NCBI RefSeq assembly: GCF_964204645.1
Contig: NC_134033.1
Span: 9,832,231-9,896,230, forward strand
Direction: 5' to 3'
DNA from: Tubulanus polymorphus
Lineage: Eukaryota > Nemertea > Palaeonemertea > Tubulaniformes > Tubulanidae
Length of the DNA stretch: 64,000 nt
In this document: positions 23,254-34,744 of the stretch, piece after piece
How the letters are laid out: each line of letters begins with the position of its first letter
How positions within the stretch are numbered: the stretch's first letter is position 1
Made by a program: the position numbers and the translations under genes
The notes under the pieces: model-generated
The model's database searches: none
What the model was told of the DNA's origin: nothing
What the model saw: only the letters and a program-made list of their open reading frames with translations

Positions 23254-23850
23254 CAGGGGTTAGATTTTGAGGCGCGCAATTGCGCACGTAAAATATCTTG
23301 TAGAAGCGCTACTCACAGCGCACCTAAGTCTTATTCAATAGCGCGTGCAAAATTGTACAAAGTTTATTGATTTCCCAAAACGTTGGTGCAAAGTAGAAAG
23401 TTTATTGATTTCCCAATAACTTGTAAAATAAGAAAGTAAGTATAAGTATCCTTGCTGTGTGGAGGTTCCAGCTAAAATCATCTTCTATTATGTTGCATCC
23501 TGTATCAGATCTGGTGAGGAACCAGCTAGGGGATAACTTACCTGCTCCATACTGAAAACTGGAAGATTTGCATGATCCACAATCTGCGATGTTTTTTTCA
23601 ACTGATTTGCATAAAAACTTTCCATCTTTTGGGTAATTTGATTAACGGCATTCATAGATGAAAATTGCCTGGAAATAGCGTTTCCAAGCCCCTAGAGTTC
23701 AAAATTTTTTCTTGGGGAGGGTCCCCAGACCCCCCCCCCACGAGGGGCTTCGTCACAATTCGTCACATTAACAAAATTCCAGTTAAACACCTAACCAAAT
23801 CTAGGTGCTCAATTAGTTGAGCTCCTACAATTTTTAGAATCTAACCCCTG
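23254..23850. mobile_element. hAT-like MITE inserted in a coding exon (5-bp TSD)
   Basis: The ends are caggggttagattttgag and ttagaatctaacccctg (inverted match of 13-15 bp). It is flanked by TCTTC at 23249-23253 and 23851-23855. Removing the 597-bp element and one TSD copy rejoins the disrupted gene's frame as KGSMKIKMMVQKRQM, which confirms a clean insertion. Inside are a tandem 'agtttattgatttccca' pair near 23357 and 23399, and a cttggggagggtcccc / run-of-C segment near 23711. CAGGGGT ends with a 5-bp TSD fit the hAT5 type; there is no transposase. Confidence 0.85.
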
Positions 23851-24349
23851 TCTTCATCGAGCCTTTGAAGTACTTTGCTGTATTAGCTCTGGGATTGACT
23901 GGTTTGAACTGATATCTCAACCATTTGACAGATGGTATTTTGGTCTCATCTGACACTCGACTTATTGCCTTGGCAAGATACAACTGTTCCCCGTGCCTTC
24001 TTTCCGGCACTGCTACACCGATATCTTCAGAGGTACTTCTCAGTCTCTGAAAAAAAATCTTGATACGAATCCCTTATTCTTTCAGGTGGTAGATGGCGCA
24101 GTTCAATGATAATACCAGAGTCTTCACTCTGCAAAGCATGAGCAAAACGTAATTCGATTTCATGTTCTGTCAAATTAGAAGCTGCAGACTGATCTTATTA
24201 CTTCTACACAATTTCTGATTTTGTCTCCCTCTGTTTCGTTATCTCCTACTCTCCAAATAAAGTGAAGGCTTGGTTTGTTTCTGCCCAAATGGTGGGAATA
24301 ATGGACACATCTGGCAGTCAAACCACATGAAATGAGTTATGATAATATG

Positions 24350-24624
24350 TGTCTTATATAGAGCTAAATCCAGCCAGGCTGCTCAGAGCGCTTTACATTT
24401 TTCAATATTATTACCCCGGCCAATTTTATACTGGGGAGAAGTAACACCGAGCTGCTAACAAACGCTCAGGAGTCATCTATCAGGCCAGGTACCCATTTAC
24501 TCCTGGGTGGAAAGAGGCAATGAGGATAAGTGTCTTGCCCGAGGACACTACGGCAATGTACGGCGTTCGAACCCACGACCTGGCTTCCCAGAGTCGAACG
24601 CTCTAACCGCTCGGTCACTCCGAG
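24350..24624 (-). mobile_element. tRNA-derived SINE
   Basis: The minus strand begins CTCGGAGTGACCGAGCGGTT. The A box TGACCGAGCGGT is at 24606-24617 and the B box GGTTCGAACGC at 24563-24573, with a Ser/Leu-tRNA-like head. The body has the widely shared TGTCCTCGGGCAAGACACTT block and CCCAGGAGTAAATGGGTACC. The tail has AAAGCGCTCTGAGCAGCCTG and CTCTATATAAG, a 3' end type seen on many marine invertebrate SINEs. It lies within the N-terminal part of the decayed DDE-like gene. No clear target duplication. Confidence 0.85.
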
Positions 24625-24847
24625 TTCTTCTATAAGATCATAGACCCTCCTTCTGTAGGTCAGTGGCAGATATTCTCTTACTGACATCGGTATATATGGA
24701 TCAGCTCGAGAGAGCTCTTTGTCCAATTCTTTGAGTTGCTGATGTACTAAACTCTGATTTGGTTTTACGATTGTAACAATAGTCCTGGCTTCTAACTCAC
24801 TCCTTGGAGTTGACTGAGACAACTTGGTTCTTTTCTGTTGGTTTTTA

Positions 24848-25700
24848 GCCCACTTGGGACTTTAGTCCCAGCGGGCTATTGCGTTCACTTTTCGTCCGTC
24901 GTAGCGTTTGTACGAATGAACCCTTGTGCAACTTTAATACCTTGTGCAACTTTATAAACAATGTAAATTTCTATAGATGATTTTATGTTATAAAGTGTTT
25001 GATTTTCACCAGAATGTTGATTTAGTATCTTCTAAAACATATTAATAAGACATAATGACCAAAAATTATCTTAAAATTCTTTTCCGCTGTCAAAATAATT
25101 GCATTACATTAATGATTCCACAGAAAGTTGCACAATCCCTTGGACAAAAATGCATGGACAGATCTCTATGGACTATGGACATTTTCAGGAAGTGCTGTCC
25201 TCTACAGGAGGATAAAGTTTTTGATGAGAAAGTTGCAGAAAGTTTTTCACTGAAAGTTACATAGGGATTATTACCTAAAGTTGCAGAAGGTCTCATGGAC
25301 ATGATAAAGTTGCAGAGGGCCATTGACAGTTTACAGTGTGTAATGTCTGCACATAATGTTATGTAGTTATGCCAAAATCTACTCACTATAGATTTAATTT
25401 CCTTAATTGGATATTTCCTCTGAACTTTTGACCAAATTGCATGACGTATTTGAATTTTGAATTTTTGAATTGTAAACAGCTTTCAGATATTGAGTCATAT
25501 GCGGTATCATTGGGGATTTATGTCCATTAGGTTGACAATCCATTATTATTATTTTTTAGTTGTCAAGACATTGCATATAAATCTCATTCAGCCAAAAAGG
25601 TCTATTTAATCTACTCAGCGTAATTCATAGGGAAAGAGCAAATTGATCTGAAGTGTTTGTTCCTGCCGACCACTGTCTGTGTTAATTGAAAAATACTGCA
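24848..25700 (+). repeat. Repeat relic with GGGACT-TTA-GTCCC hairpin start and family A-like end
   Basis: It starts with a hairpin-bearing block (cttgggactttagtcccagc) followed by ttcgtccgtcgtagcg. It has several aaagttgcagaagg-type words between 25110 and 25315 and a family A 3' phrase (gatctgaagtgtttgttcctg) near 25643. The word aaagttgcagaagg recurs at 58215-58290, beside family B copy 2. The pair 'ccttgtgcaacttta' at about 24925-24950 is also found in every satellite monomer. Confidence 0.45.
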
Positions 25701-26871
25701 CATATTGTATGTATCTTTGCAATTTGTATAATTTTAAGACGAGAAATGGAGCTTCAGGCTTGTTAGAATGAACAAATCTAATTAAAAAGTGGCAATATTT
25801 TGAGAAAAAATTATCTCCTATTTACCAATTTTTCTTACGAATTACTCTTAGAAGATATTTTGCCTTCTTATTCTACCTCACAAAACACTAATCCAAACTG
25901 AGTGTTTTCATGAGTACTAGTACAAATAGTTTCAACAATTGCTACCAAGGGCAATTTTGAATGCCTATTGCCTGAAATATGATTCTCTCTCGAATGTATG
26001 ACTGTTAGGCCGGTGCAATCACAATGATGATGATTAGATAGATGTTTTTCTCACGTTTCGAGGTTTTAACTAAATCCTATTATCAATGAAATGAAAATTG
26101 TAATATAATCGTAATATGATTGTAATATAATCCAAAAAACCCATGTCAATACGGCATTGAGCTGGCCGTATATTTTCTATAGGTTGAACGCAGATTTGGC
26201 GCGTAGCAAGATGGTACTTTGTACGCTACACTCAACCAGGATGATTGGAGTAATTTATTCACGTATGTGGCCGATTTTTCAATAGTTATTAGCATAAGAA
26301 GCTACTAAAAAGAACGAAAATACTTATTAGCATTGTTAAACCCTATTTATCAACAATATGTGATGATGAATGTATTTCGCTGACATTAGATAGTTATCGC
26401 TGACATTAGATAGGTAGTTGTACACCAAATGGTCAAACTGCTGTTCGCTAGGTAGGAGATTTGGTTCAGAATGGATTTTAAAATATATACAACACAATGA
26501 TGATAGCTCGGAAGCACCATCTTTAAATCATTTTCAGTATCAGATTACTTTAAAGCTGTCTCACTAAGTGCAGAATCATGTGCAAACACCCCGAAAGTGT
26601 GGTATTCAAGCTAATTTGGTACCGGACAAGTATGTTACTTTGTAAGCCAAAAATCCCAAGTAAAAGCCACTTAAGAGACAATTTCTAAGATTAGACAAAA
26701 TAGGTACATAGACAACGATTATTTAGCAGTATGTTTATTCCAGATAATGTATGGAGATAAGACTTTGTTATAGGCCTAGGGTAACCCGTATTAGAGTTGA
26801 AAGTTTTCAGATTTTTTGTGATAATAGCTGATTCTATGTGTCAGTTTCTAAGGTCATTGCATGGATATAAT
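25701..26871. other. No gene; one short tandem duplication
   Basis: The phrase cgctgacattagatag is repeated at about 26379 and 26399. Nothing else recognised. Confidence 0.4.
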
Positions 26872-27575
26872 CAGGGGCAGATCTAGGATTTTTCAAGGGG
26901 GATGGCTGACAAGAAACGTAATGAAGAGACTGCAACTAGCTCGAATTTTGAAAAAGCCTCTGGGAAAATGGTGGAATTTGACAGTATTTGTGCGATGGTT
27001 TCTGTGAAAATTATGACAACCTGCTGAGCCATGGCGAGGATGAGGTGTTGATAATTTTGATGAGATTATTAGGGGAAGCAGGTCATTTCTCAAGTATTTG
27101 TCATGGTACTGTTTTGGGAAATTTTTGACACAGATTGGGAAAGAAGTCAAATAGTTATGATTGGGAAAATAATCGTTTATCGGATACATATACGGCCTAG
27201 CGGAATGGGTGGAGATACACTAACTCATCTACAACGGAATGGTCCGGTAAAGTAAGTGCAGATCCGCACCTCTCGTAAATGGTTCAATCAACTGTATTAA
27301 ATATCACTATTTCACAGTCAAAATGTCATCAGCAATTCAGTACATAAGTGTATTTTATGATATCTTCACCTGGAGATCTCAAACTCGTATTGCTCGTAGC
27401 ATAGTACGGCGTCATATAATAGGTATATAATACAATAAAGTCGCAATGCTACTGTTATTTTTGATTCTGAGGCAGCTAATAACATTCTTATTTCATCTTC
27501 TTAGAGGCTATTGACACGACGAAGCCCCCGCAGAAAATTTTTATCTCCTATTCACCCCCCTTAGATCTACCCCTG
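26872..27575. mobile_element. hAT-like MITE (CAGGGGYAGATCTA ends, 5-bp TSD ATAAT)
   Basis: The left end is caggggcagatctagg and the right end is ttagatctacccctg, inverted with one or two differences. ATAAT flanks it at 26867-26871 and 27576-27580. It shares the end type and TSD length of the element at 23254-23850. 704 bp, with no coding region; the open stretch 26893-27189 is chance. Confidence 0.8.
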
Positions 27576-27580
27576 ATAAT

Positions 27581-28839
27581 TAATTACCTGTGATTGAAAT
27601 TGAAAATTTGACCAGTTTCGAAGATACTATGATAAAACTATGAACTTTCAGGTTTATCATTCATGGAACATCTGTGTTCTTTTATTCATATGATGAGTAA
27701 TCAGCCAGTTTCTCTAATAAAAACCTTTTCTTATTAACCACTGGGAATTTTATGTATACCGCATCTGATTAGGTCCTCAGGATTCTTTGTTTTAACATAA
27801 GATTACATAAGTGTAATATATCAGCAGGCCCTATTCTATTTGAGAGAGGAATTGTTTGATGTCCTTGAGTTCAGATTCTAAATATTAAGAGTGATTGATC
27901 GAGGAGAGATCTCTAAGGAGAGATTTGAAGCTACTCCAATTTTAATGTTCTGTTTCAAAGTAACAAAGATATATGTCGGCATGAGATTTGAGTGGGCTTC
28001 TGGACTTATGTACCCCAATATACAGTCCTATATATGCGACCCAGGTTGTGTATGCCCCTGGTTCCATATTGCGTATTGTGGCTTTTTTTCTTATCTATCC
28101 CTCTCCATTTGTAATTTGTGGTTCGAACATCTATATATACTGACCGAAATTCTTTGGCTTTGCGATAATGATGTGAGATATTTTCTAGCGTAAAGTCAGT
28201 TTTAGCTACGAGCAATCATGATTGCTTGAGGTTTTAGGTATCTAGTCTAGAGGATGACATCCATTGATGTTATATACAGTTTGCCTAGCAGACTTTCTTT
28301 TCTCAAATACAACAGCTTTACTTTTACTGATATAAATCACCAATTTCAACCTTTTACAATAAGTAATAGCATATCAAGGTTGTTATTGTTCATAAAAGCT
28401 GTTGTAAATTGAAAATTGAATTGTGGTCATGGGAATTTGGCATTATCTACCTCAAGTAATCAAAACCATGTTAATAATTGTAATTTTGTAGTTTCCATTA
28501 AGAAAAATTTTTTATATTGAATATACGTACATTTATGTGGATTGTTTATCCATAATGATTTATGAAACATAAATCGATCTCACTTGAAATAGAAATGGCG
28601 ACAAGAACGACTGTGTCCAATTAGATATGTTTGCATGATCAGTCAGTAATCAGGTTTTATTATGACGCCAAAAAAATTACTCCTTGTTGAGCCTAAAAGT
28701 TGACCCACCCATCTACCCTGTACATTACTTTTGAAAAAATCATGATCAAGCTAAGCACAACAGACCCAGCCCTGAAATGAACTGATTGCAAATTTTATTG
28801 CAGTTTTCAAAAGTGCTTACCTACATGTAAACATGGTTT
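27581..28839. other. No feature recognised
   Basis: AT-rich. A 100-codon open stretch at 27891-28193 shows no known domain. Confidence 0.35.
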
Positions 28840-31800
28840 AGCATGAATCGAATAATCGATTTCCTTGTCATCCAAAATGGATAAGACAAACTATTTGTCT
28901 AGATTACTGTATAAATCTAATACCTGTTGAGGCTTATATATGATGTTCTACATTTTTTGATGTGTATATGATTTAAAACTACATGCAAACTAATATAGAC
29001 CTAATGTGAAGTAGAATTATTAGGTAAGAGATCAAACATTTGTTATGAGTAGTCAGTTGCAGCGCTTTGATAAGAGTTCACTCAACAATCACTCAATAAA
29101 ATAATGAGACCACAAGTTATGATTTCAGTTAAAGTATCCTATAAAATGCTATAATTTTAACATTTTATTACTCTTTCTTATTGAAAAGATTTGACTACTG
29201 GATTTTCCTGGACACAACAATCTATAGTAAATCTAGGTTATTTTCAAATCAAGTAAAGAGGACGAATATTCTGTGACCAGCACATTTGACAGATTTTAAG
29301 ATCAATAAACATCATTCTACTTATATTGAAATGATATTGAATTTGAAAACTATATTTATCAGTTTGATGGTGATTAGGTGACCAGTTAACTTTAATTAAA
29401 TTCATACCGCCGAGACTCAGAATTTAGAATGGACCTGGGATGTTTCTGTCCACGCACACACATTCAGTCCGTTCTAGATATTTGATCATTTAGTCTAAAT
29501 TGGTTTGGTTTAAAATGAAACTGGCCCATTCGGAACAGATGTTTCACTTAGGTGAATGCTTGGTCTCTTCATGGACTAAAACATTTTAGAGTCCATGGTC
29601 TGTTCTAAATCAGTGAGGTCAAATTTAGACCCTTCTAAAACTATTGTGAATGTGGCTTATAAAACCATCTGGAGAAATGTATGATCCTTTCTATATTGAC
29701 CCTGTTAAACTTTCATACATCCATAGACCTAATGAAACTTAATCAGTATGTTAACTTTTTATGGTTTTTCAACCAGGGATATTAACAGAATATCAATATT
29801 TTAATTATAGTTATTCTCTATGAATACTCAATGAAGACATCTAGAATATACAATCTGGGTGGGGATTTATTGCTTTGTAACTTTTAGGACTGATTCATGT
29901 GAATACAGATCTTTAATGAAGCTTCAAGTTGCAAGAAATTCTGTTCACATTTGATAATCAGGTTTTGAACGGTTCTGCTTCAATTCAAAGTGAAGTTGTT
30001 TTGTTATTTGTCGAAACAAATTGATGTTGAGACAAACTGTTCTGTGAACCTATGATCATGGTGATAAAATCTCATTGGGGGCAAATCTATATAATTACTG
30101 GGTCAAAGACAAACATTCCCACAAGACAGTATTAGTTATATAGTACCACACAACAGCATAGTGCACACACACATATACAGACACATTCTACTGCCAGAAA
30201 GTGGAATGAATCTCCTGGGATTTTGAGGATTTAAATTGGGGACTCAAATGAATTACTATCCCCTCTAAGATGAACTATAGTCCCCTGTGTACATGCATAT
30301 TTGTGACTTAACAACAAAAAGTCTAGAGTTCATGCAAACTGGTTATTAACTGACTATTAAGAACAATATTTTCCCTTTTAATTTAAGTATGTATTTTGAG
30401 GATATAAATTCAGGACTCAGACGAATTCCTATCTCCTTTTTGAGAAACTATAGTCCCCTGTGTACATTCAAAGATTTGTGACTAAACAAAAGTCTAGTGT
30501 TCACGCAAACTGTTTATTAACTGGTTATTTTCCCTTTTAAAGTATATATTTTGAGGATTTAAATTCGGGACTCAAACGATATACTATCATCATTACTACT
30601 TTCATGCAAACTGGTTATTAACTGACTATTAAGAACAATATTTTCCCTTTTAATTAAAGTATGTATTTTGAGGATTTGAATTGTTCTATTTTCCTTACAT
30701 ATTTCTATGTGTAAGTAAGTATATATCCATATATCAAATGAAACGAAGGATTTAGAAATGAGGTTCCGTTTATATTGAATTAAAAGGATTTGTCATAGTT
30801 CCTTGCACTCAAAAATGTATAAGTCAAAATATCTATGTAACCATATAAATCTAATGAATGTTGAGGCGTCTATTTGATGTGTTTAACACTTCCCTACAAG
30901 TATATAATAAAGCTACATTTAATTTATAAGGAACGTTATATTAGACTGATATATCATACTTTAAAGAAAAGATTTGTTGGATATCCTTGTCGCAAGGAAA
31001 ATATATGACAAGATATCTACATAAAAGTTTAAATCTAATCTGTGTTCAAGCTTGTATTTGATATTATCCTACATGTAAATGACAAATTTCTATTCAATTT
31101 AATATAATATGAAGCAGAAGTATTCCCAAATAGGTGGTCAAACATTTGTTCTGGGTAGTCTGTTTGTGGAAACAGTCACTCCTCAAATGAAAGATCAGAT
31201 TAACCCTATTATTTCAAAAAGAATTATCCGATAGAATGCTATTACTTGTTAATGATTCATCAGGGTAATAAAATGTTCTGAATTCAATCACCTGTCTATA
31301 AAACAAACTACAAAAATGTAAGAAACCTATCATCACTTTATGAGATTGTTTAAATTCTGAGAGCTTTCCAAGTAGGAGTACAATTGGAATAACAAAATTG
31401 ATTTTATTTTATTTCATTTCATTTTTCTCTCTTTAAATAAATATAATCTATTAAGGCATCTCAAGAATATACGATTTTGATGGTCATTATTATACCTGAA
31501 AAATACTTGTGTCTTATCCAACTACCTGTGCAACTCTAGGACCGATAATCTAAATACAGTTTTTATGAATACTATACAAACTTCAATCCAAGAAATTCTA
31601 TTTGCTTTAAATGATCAGATTCTCTCTTCAGTATCTCAAAAATTTACAATTTGTATGGGTATGAGTTACCCTTGGAAAAACTTATCTTTTATCCAAGGAC
31701 CTGTGCAACTCTCGGACGGATATATCTGAATACAGTTTTCTTGAATAATGTGTGAACTCCAACGGTTCAAACAATTCTCTTCATATTGAGTGATCAGATT

Positions 31801-32274
31801 TTGATATAAGGTGTTGCTCCTATTCAAAGAAAAGGATCTGTTTTATTTTGTTGTCTTAAAAAATGTATATGACAAAATATTTGCATAACCGTATAAATCT
31901 AATTCATGTTCAGGCTTATATGATCTGTTTGACAATTACCTACATGTACATGATAAGTTTACATTCAATTTGATATAATTATAATAGAAGATAATTGAAG
32001 TAGAAGTATTCCCCAATAGGTGGTCAAACATTTGTTCTGAGTGTAGTCAGTTGCAGCGCTTTTATAAAGTTCGTGGAAACAGTCATTCCTTAAATAAAAG
32101 ATAAGATTTACCCCATGATTTCAATTGAAATTAACCAATAGAATGCTATAAATTTTAACATTGTGTCATTCTTTCTAAGGAAAACGTTTCATCAGCATAA
32201 TAAGTTGTGTTAAACTTAATTAAAACTAACTTCACAAAAATCATAGCATTTTCTTTTACAGACTCCATTTGTCC
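28840..32274 (+). repeat. Diverged, scattered monomers of the main satellite (array edge)
   Basis: Recognisable by anchor phrases of the satellite with many changes: gatcaaacatttgttatgag (near 29030), ggtggtcaaacatttgttctg (near 31134 and 32020), and a longer stretch at 31640-32210 with gtatgggtatgagttaccc and ctgtgcaactctcggacg in the same order as in the main array. Divergence from the core is much higher than between core monomers, as expected at the edge of a satellite. The last relic ends near 32274 in 'ccatttgtcc'. Confidence 0.7.
30222..30690 (+). repeat. Tandem repeat, ~115-175 bp, three full or partial units
   Basis: The phrase ttgaggatttaaatt...gggactcaaacga starts units at about 30222, 30396 and 30551, and a last partial at 30667. 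Shared words include tatagtcccctgtgtacat and caaactggttattaactgac. It lies inside the diverged satellite edge. Confidence 0.75.
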
Positions 32275-34400
32275 ATTTGTACCTTAATAGTGGCCATAGG
32301 ACTCTGAAACATCTCAGGCTGTTAGGGAAAGGTTAAATCTAAGTGTACAAAGTTTAAAAAGGGCCTTAGACCCTTGGTTGTGGAGCCAGAAACTTTCTTG
32401 CGCGGCCATACCAGGGACCTCACGCTGCCACGCAACCACTTTTCCAGGTGTCGGAGGACCCTTTAGAGAGGACCCTTTTTAGACTCGGAAATTTCTCGGG
32501 TATCAAGAAGGGTTCCTATTGTACGTACAGAACTATTAAAACCTTTGGCCGTGGGGCCGTTGAGCCTATGCGTCCCTGCCCAAACCATGAAAATGAGTGT
32601 CGGAGATCGAGAGCTAAAAAGCTACCCCCTTCTAACTTCTCGGGCGACCCTTTAGAAAACTCTTAGCACCCTCCAATATTTTTTTAGTTAGGGGAGATCT
32701 TATTTAAGGGTACGGGGCTTACAAAGGACCCTTGACTTATTAGCAGAGCAGAAAAATTTTCCGGGGATGCGCTCCACCCTTTAGAGAGGGCCTAGGGCTC
32801 TAAAACTTCTCGCGTATTTAGACGGGGTCCTATCGTACATATAGAACCATTAAAAGCCTTGGGCGGGGGACTGTTGAGCCTAGGCGCCCCATGCCCAAAC
32901 TGCGAAAATGAGTGTAGCAGATAGTTGAAAATACACTAAGATGATCCCGGAAAAGCGAAGGGCAACCCTTGATAGTGGCCCTAGGGAATCTGAAACTTCT
33001 GAGGCACTTAGGGGAAGGTCTAATCGAAGTGTGCAAAGCTTAAAAAAAGGCCCTTAGACCATGGGTTGCGAAGCCAGAAACGTCGTGCGGCCATACCAGG
33101 GGTCTCTGGCAGCCGCACAACCACATTTCGGGGGGGGGGGGGTCGGAGGACCCTGTAGAGAGGGCCTAGGGTTCTGAAACTTCTCGGATATTTGGAAGGG
33201 GTTTAGTAAGTATAGAACCATTAAAACCCTTGGCCGGGGGTCCGTTGAGAATTTTTTGCTGGGGTCTTATGCACCTAGTCCCCTGCCCAAACTGCGAGAA
33301 TGAGTGTCGGAGATAGACTGAAAATACACTACATTGAGACCTGAGAAGCCACCCCCTTCTTACTTCTTGGGTGACCTTAATAATGAACCTAGGGATCCGA
33401 ATCTTCTTATGCGCCTAGGGGAGTGTCTATTCTAATTAAAAAAGGGCCTTAGACCCTTGGTTGTGGGGTGAGAAACTTTGTCACGCAGCCATACCAGGGG
33501 TCTCTGGCAGCCGCACAACCACATTGCGGGGGGTCGGAGGGCCCTTTAGAGAAGGCCTAGGGCTCTGAACCTTCTCCGGTATTTAGAAGGGGTCCTATAA
33601 TACGAATAGAACCTTTAAAATCCTGGGCCGCGGGTCTGTTGAGCCTAGGCACCCCCTGCCCAAACTGCGAAAATGAGTTTTTTGAGATTAAGAGCTGAAA
33701 AGGGACCCCCTTCTAACTTCTCGGGTGACCCTTTAGAAAGCTCTTATCACACTCAAATTTTTTAGACAGAGGAGGGTCGAATCTAAGTGTGCAAATCATT
33801 AAAAAGGGCCCTAGACCCTTGGTTGTGGAGCGAGAAACTTCGCGCGGCCATACCAGTGGTCTCTGGCCGCAGCGCACGACCACGAAAAGCGAACCCCTTC
33901 TAACTTCTCGGCCGACTTTGTAGAAAGCTCTTAGCACCCTACAATATTTTTTTAGATAGGGGATGGTCTTATCTAAGTGTACAACGCTTAGAAAATGACC
34001 CTAGACTCTTATTTGCGGTGCAGAATTTTTTTGCTGGGGTCCGATGAGCCTAGTCATCCCCTGCCCAAACTGTGAAAATGAGTGTTTGAGATAGTTGAAA
34101 ATACACCAAGTTGTGACCTGAAAAGTGACCCCCTTCTTACTTCTCAGGCGACCCTCTAGGGTTCTGAAACTTCTCAGGTATTTAAAAGGGGTCCTAAGGT
34201 ATAGAACCATTAAAACCCTGGGGCTGGGGGTCCGTTTAGCCTAGGCGCCTCCTACCAAAACCTCATAAATGAGTGTCAGAGATAGTTGAAACCTGAAAAT
34301 TGACCCCCATCTAACTTCTCTGGCGACCCTTGGCAGGCAAATAAGTTAGGCTCTTATCTAAGTGTACAAACTTAGAAAATGCATGCACAACCTTCCATTG
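32275..34400 (+). repeat. GC-rich tandem repeat island (units about 320-400 bp) within satellite
   Basis: Recurring blocks are ttagacccttggttgtgg (32365, 33450, 33800), gccataccaggg.tctctggc (32404, 33092, 33489, 33848), attaaaacccttggcc.ggg (near 32530, 32848, 33217, 33607, 34207), ctgcccaaactgcgaaaatg, and ccctttagagagggcctagg. Units are diverged and of uneven length. Composition changes sharply to GC-rich, with a run of 13 G near 33130. Open stretches here (32448-32666, 33713-33937 and others) are repeat by-products. Not recognised as rDNA or any gene. Confidence 0.75.
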
Positions 34401-34744
34401 AGTAGCAGCGCCCCCTATATTTTTGGTTAACTAAGTAAAATAGGGACTTCAAACAAACTTTTAACGAGTCAGACGTCTTGAAGAATGTAAAAAAGAGTCG
34501 AAATAGCGTCTGCAAAACGGGTTTATCTGAAAACCGGACATAGTTATTAGCTTAAGAAATTTTTGAAAAACTTGGAAAAGCAATGTTGGCCTTTGGTTCC
34601 CTAGTCATTTTCTTATGATAGCGATAATAACTAAACTAGGGCTAAACTGGATTATTCTTTTCAATCGTTTTTCTCCTATCATAAGTTTTCATTTGACACC
34701 GAGTTTTAAAGTTAACCTTCAAAAATAAAAAAGTTATGGACGTT
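34401..34744. other. Junction between GC-rich island and main satellite
   Basis: Unique-looking AT-rich sequence. It contains agcagcgccccctat near 34403, a partial CTCF-like core on the minus strand. No gene. Confidence 0.35.

Larger units (their letters stand above)
20611..24830 (-). pseudogene. Decayed multi-exon gene of a repeated family with DDE-like core and Cys-rich C-terminus
   Basis: Minus-strand exons in order: N-terminal block (24830-24628, LVHQQLKELDKEL and SVREYLPLTYRRRVYDLIEE); HFIWRVGDNETEGD (about 24310-24190); ELRHLPPERIRD to SVKWLRYQFKP (about 24170-23851); IKMMVQKRQM (23248 and below); HIDAHYCAAAWRYMRD, VSMDDKHKVKIGEP, AAAERGKQVIVGSNQ and GDHDF (23130-22902); SIDGSFYRGQVKVGLKD (22787-22652); IIYTDGGPDHQ and NPVERIMSIVNLGLQ (22269-22048); then the C-terminal exons. 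From memory this is a family of uncharacterised proteins found in many copies in cnidarians, molluscs and sponges; I know no published name. Damage: stops at 23004-23006 (TGA) and 22157-22159 (TAA), frameshifts near 23070 and 24190, a MITE in an exon and a SINE near the N-terminus. Confidence 0.75.

Noticed and set aside
22924-23370. 148-codon open stretch on the plus strand
   Set aside because: It is antisense to the recognised blocks VSMDDKH and AAAERGKQ of the decayed minus-strand gene and crosses into the MITE.
24563-24617. Possible tRNA gene
   Set aside because: The A and B boxes belong to a SINE head. No acceptor-stem closure, and the body and tail follow directly.
27891-28193. 100-codon open stretch, W/C-rich
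   Set aside because: No domain, no splice support, no neighbour context; composition fits chance.
32448-34210. Several 68-74 codon open stretches in the GC-rich island
   Set aside because: High GC lengthens chance ORFs. They fall in different frames and strands of the same repeat unit.
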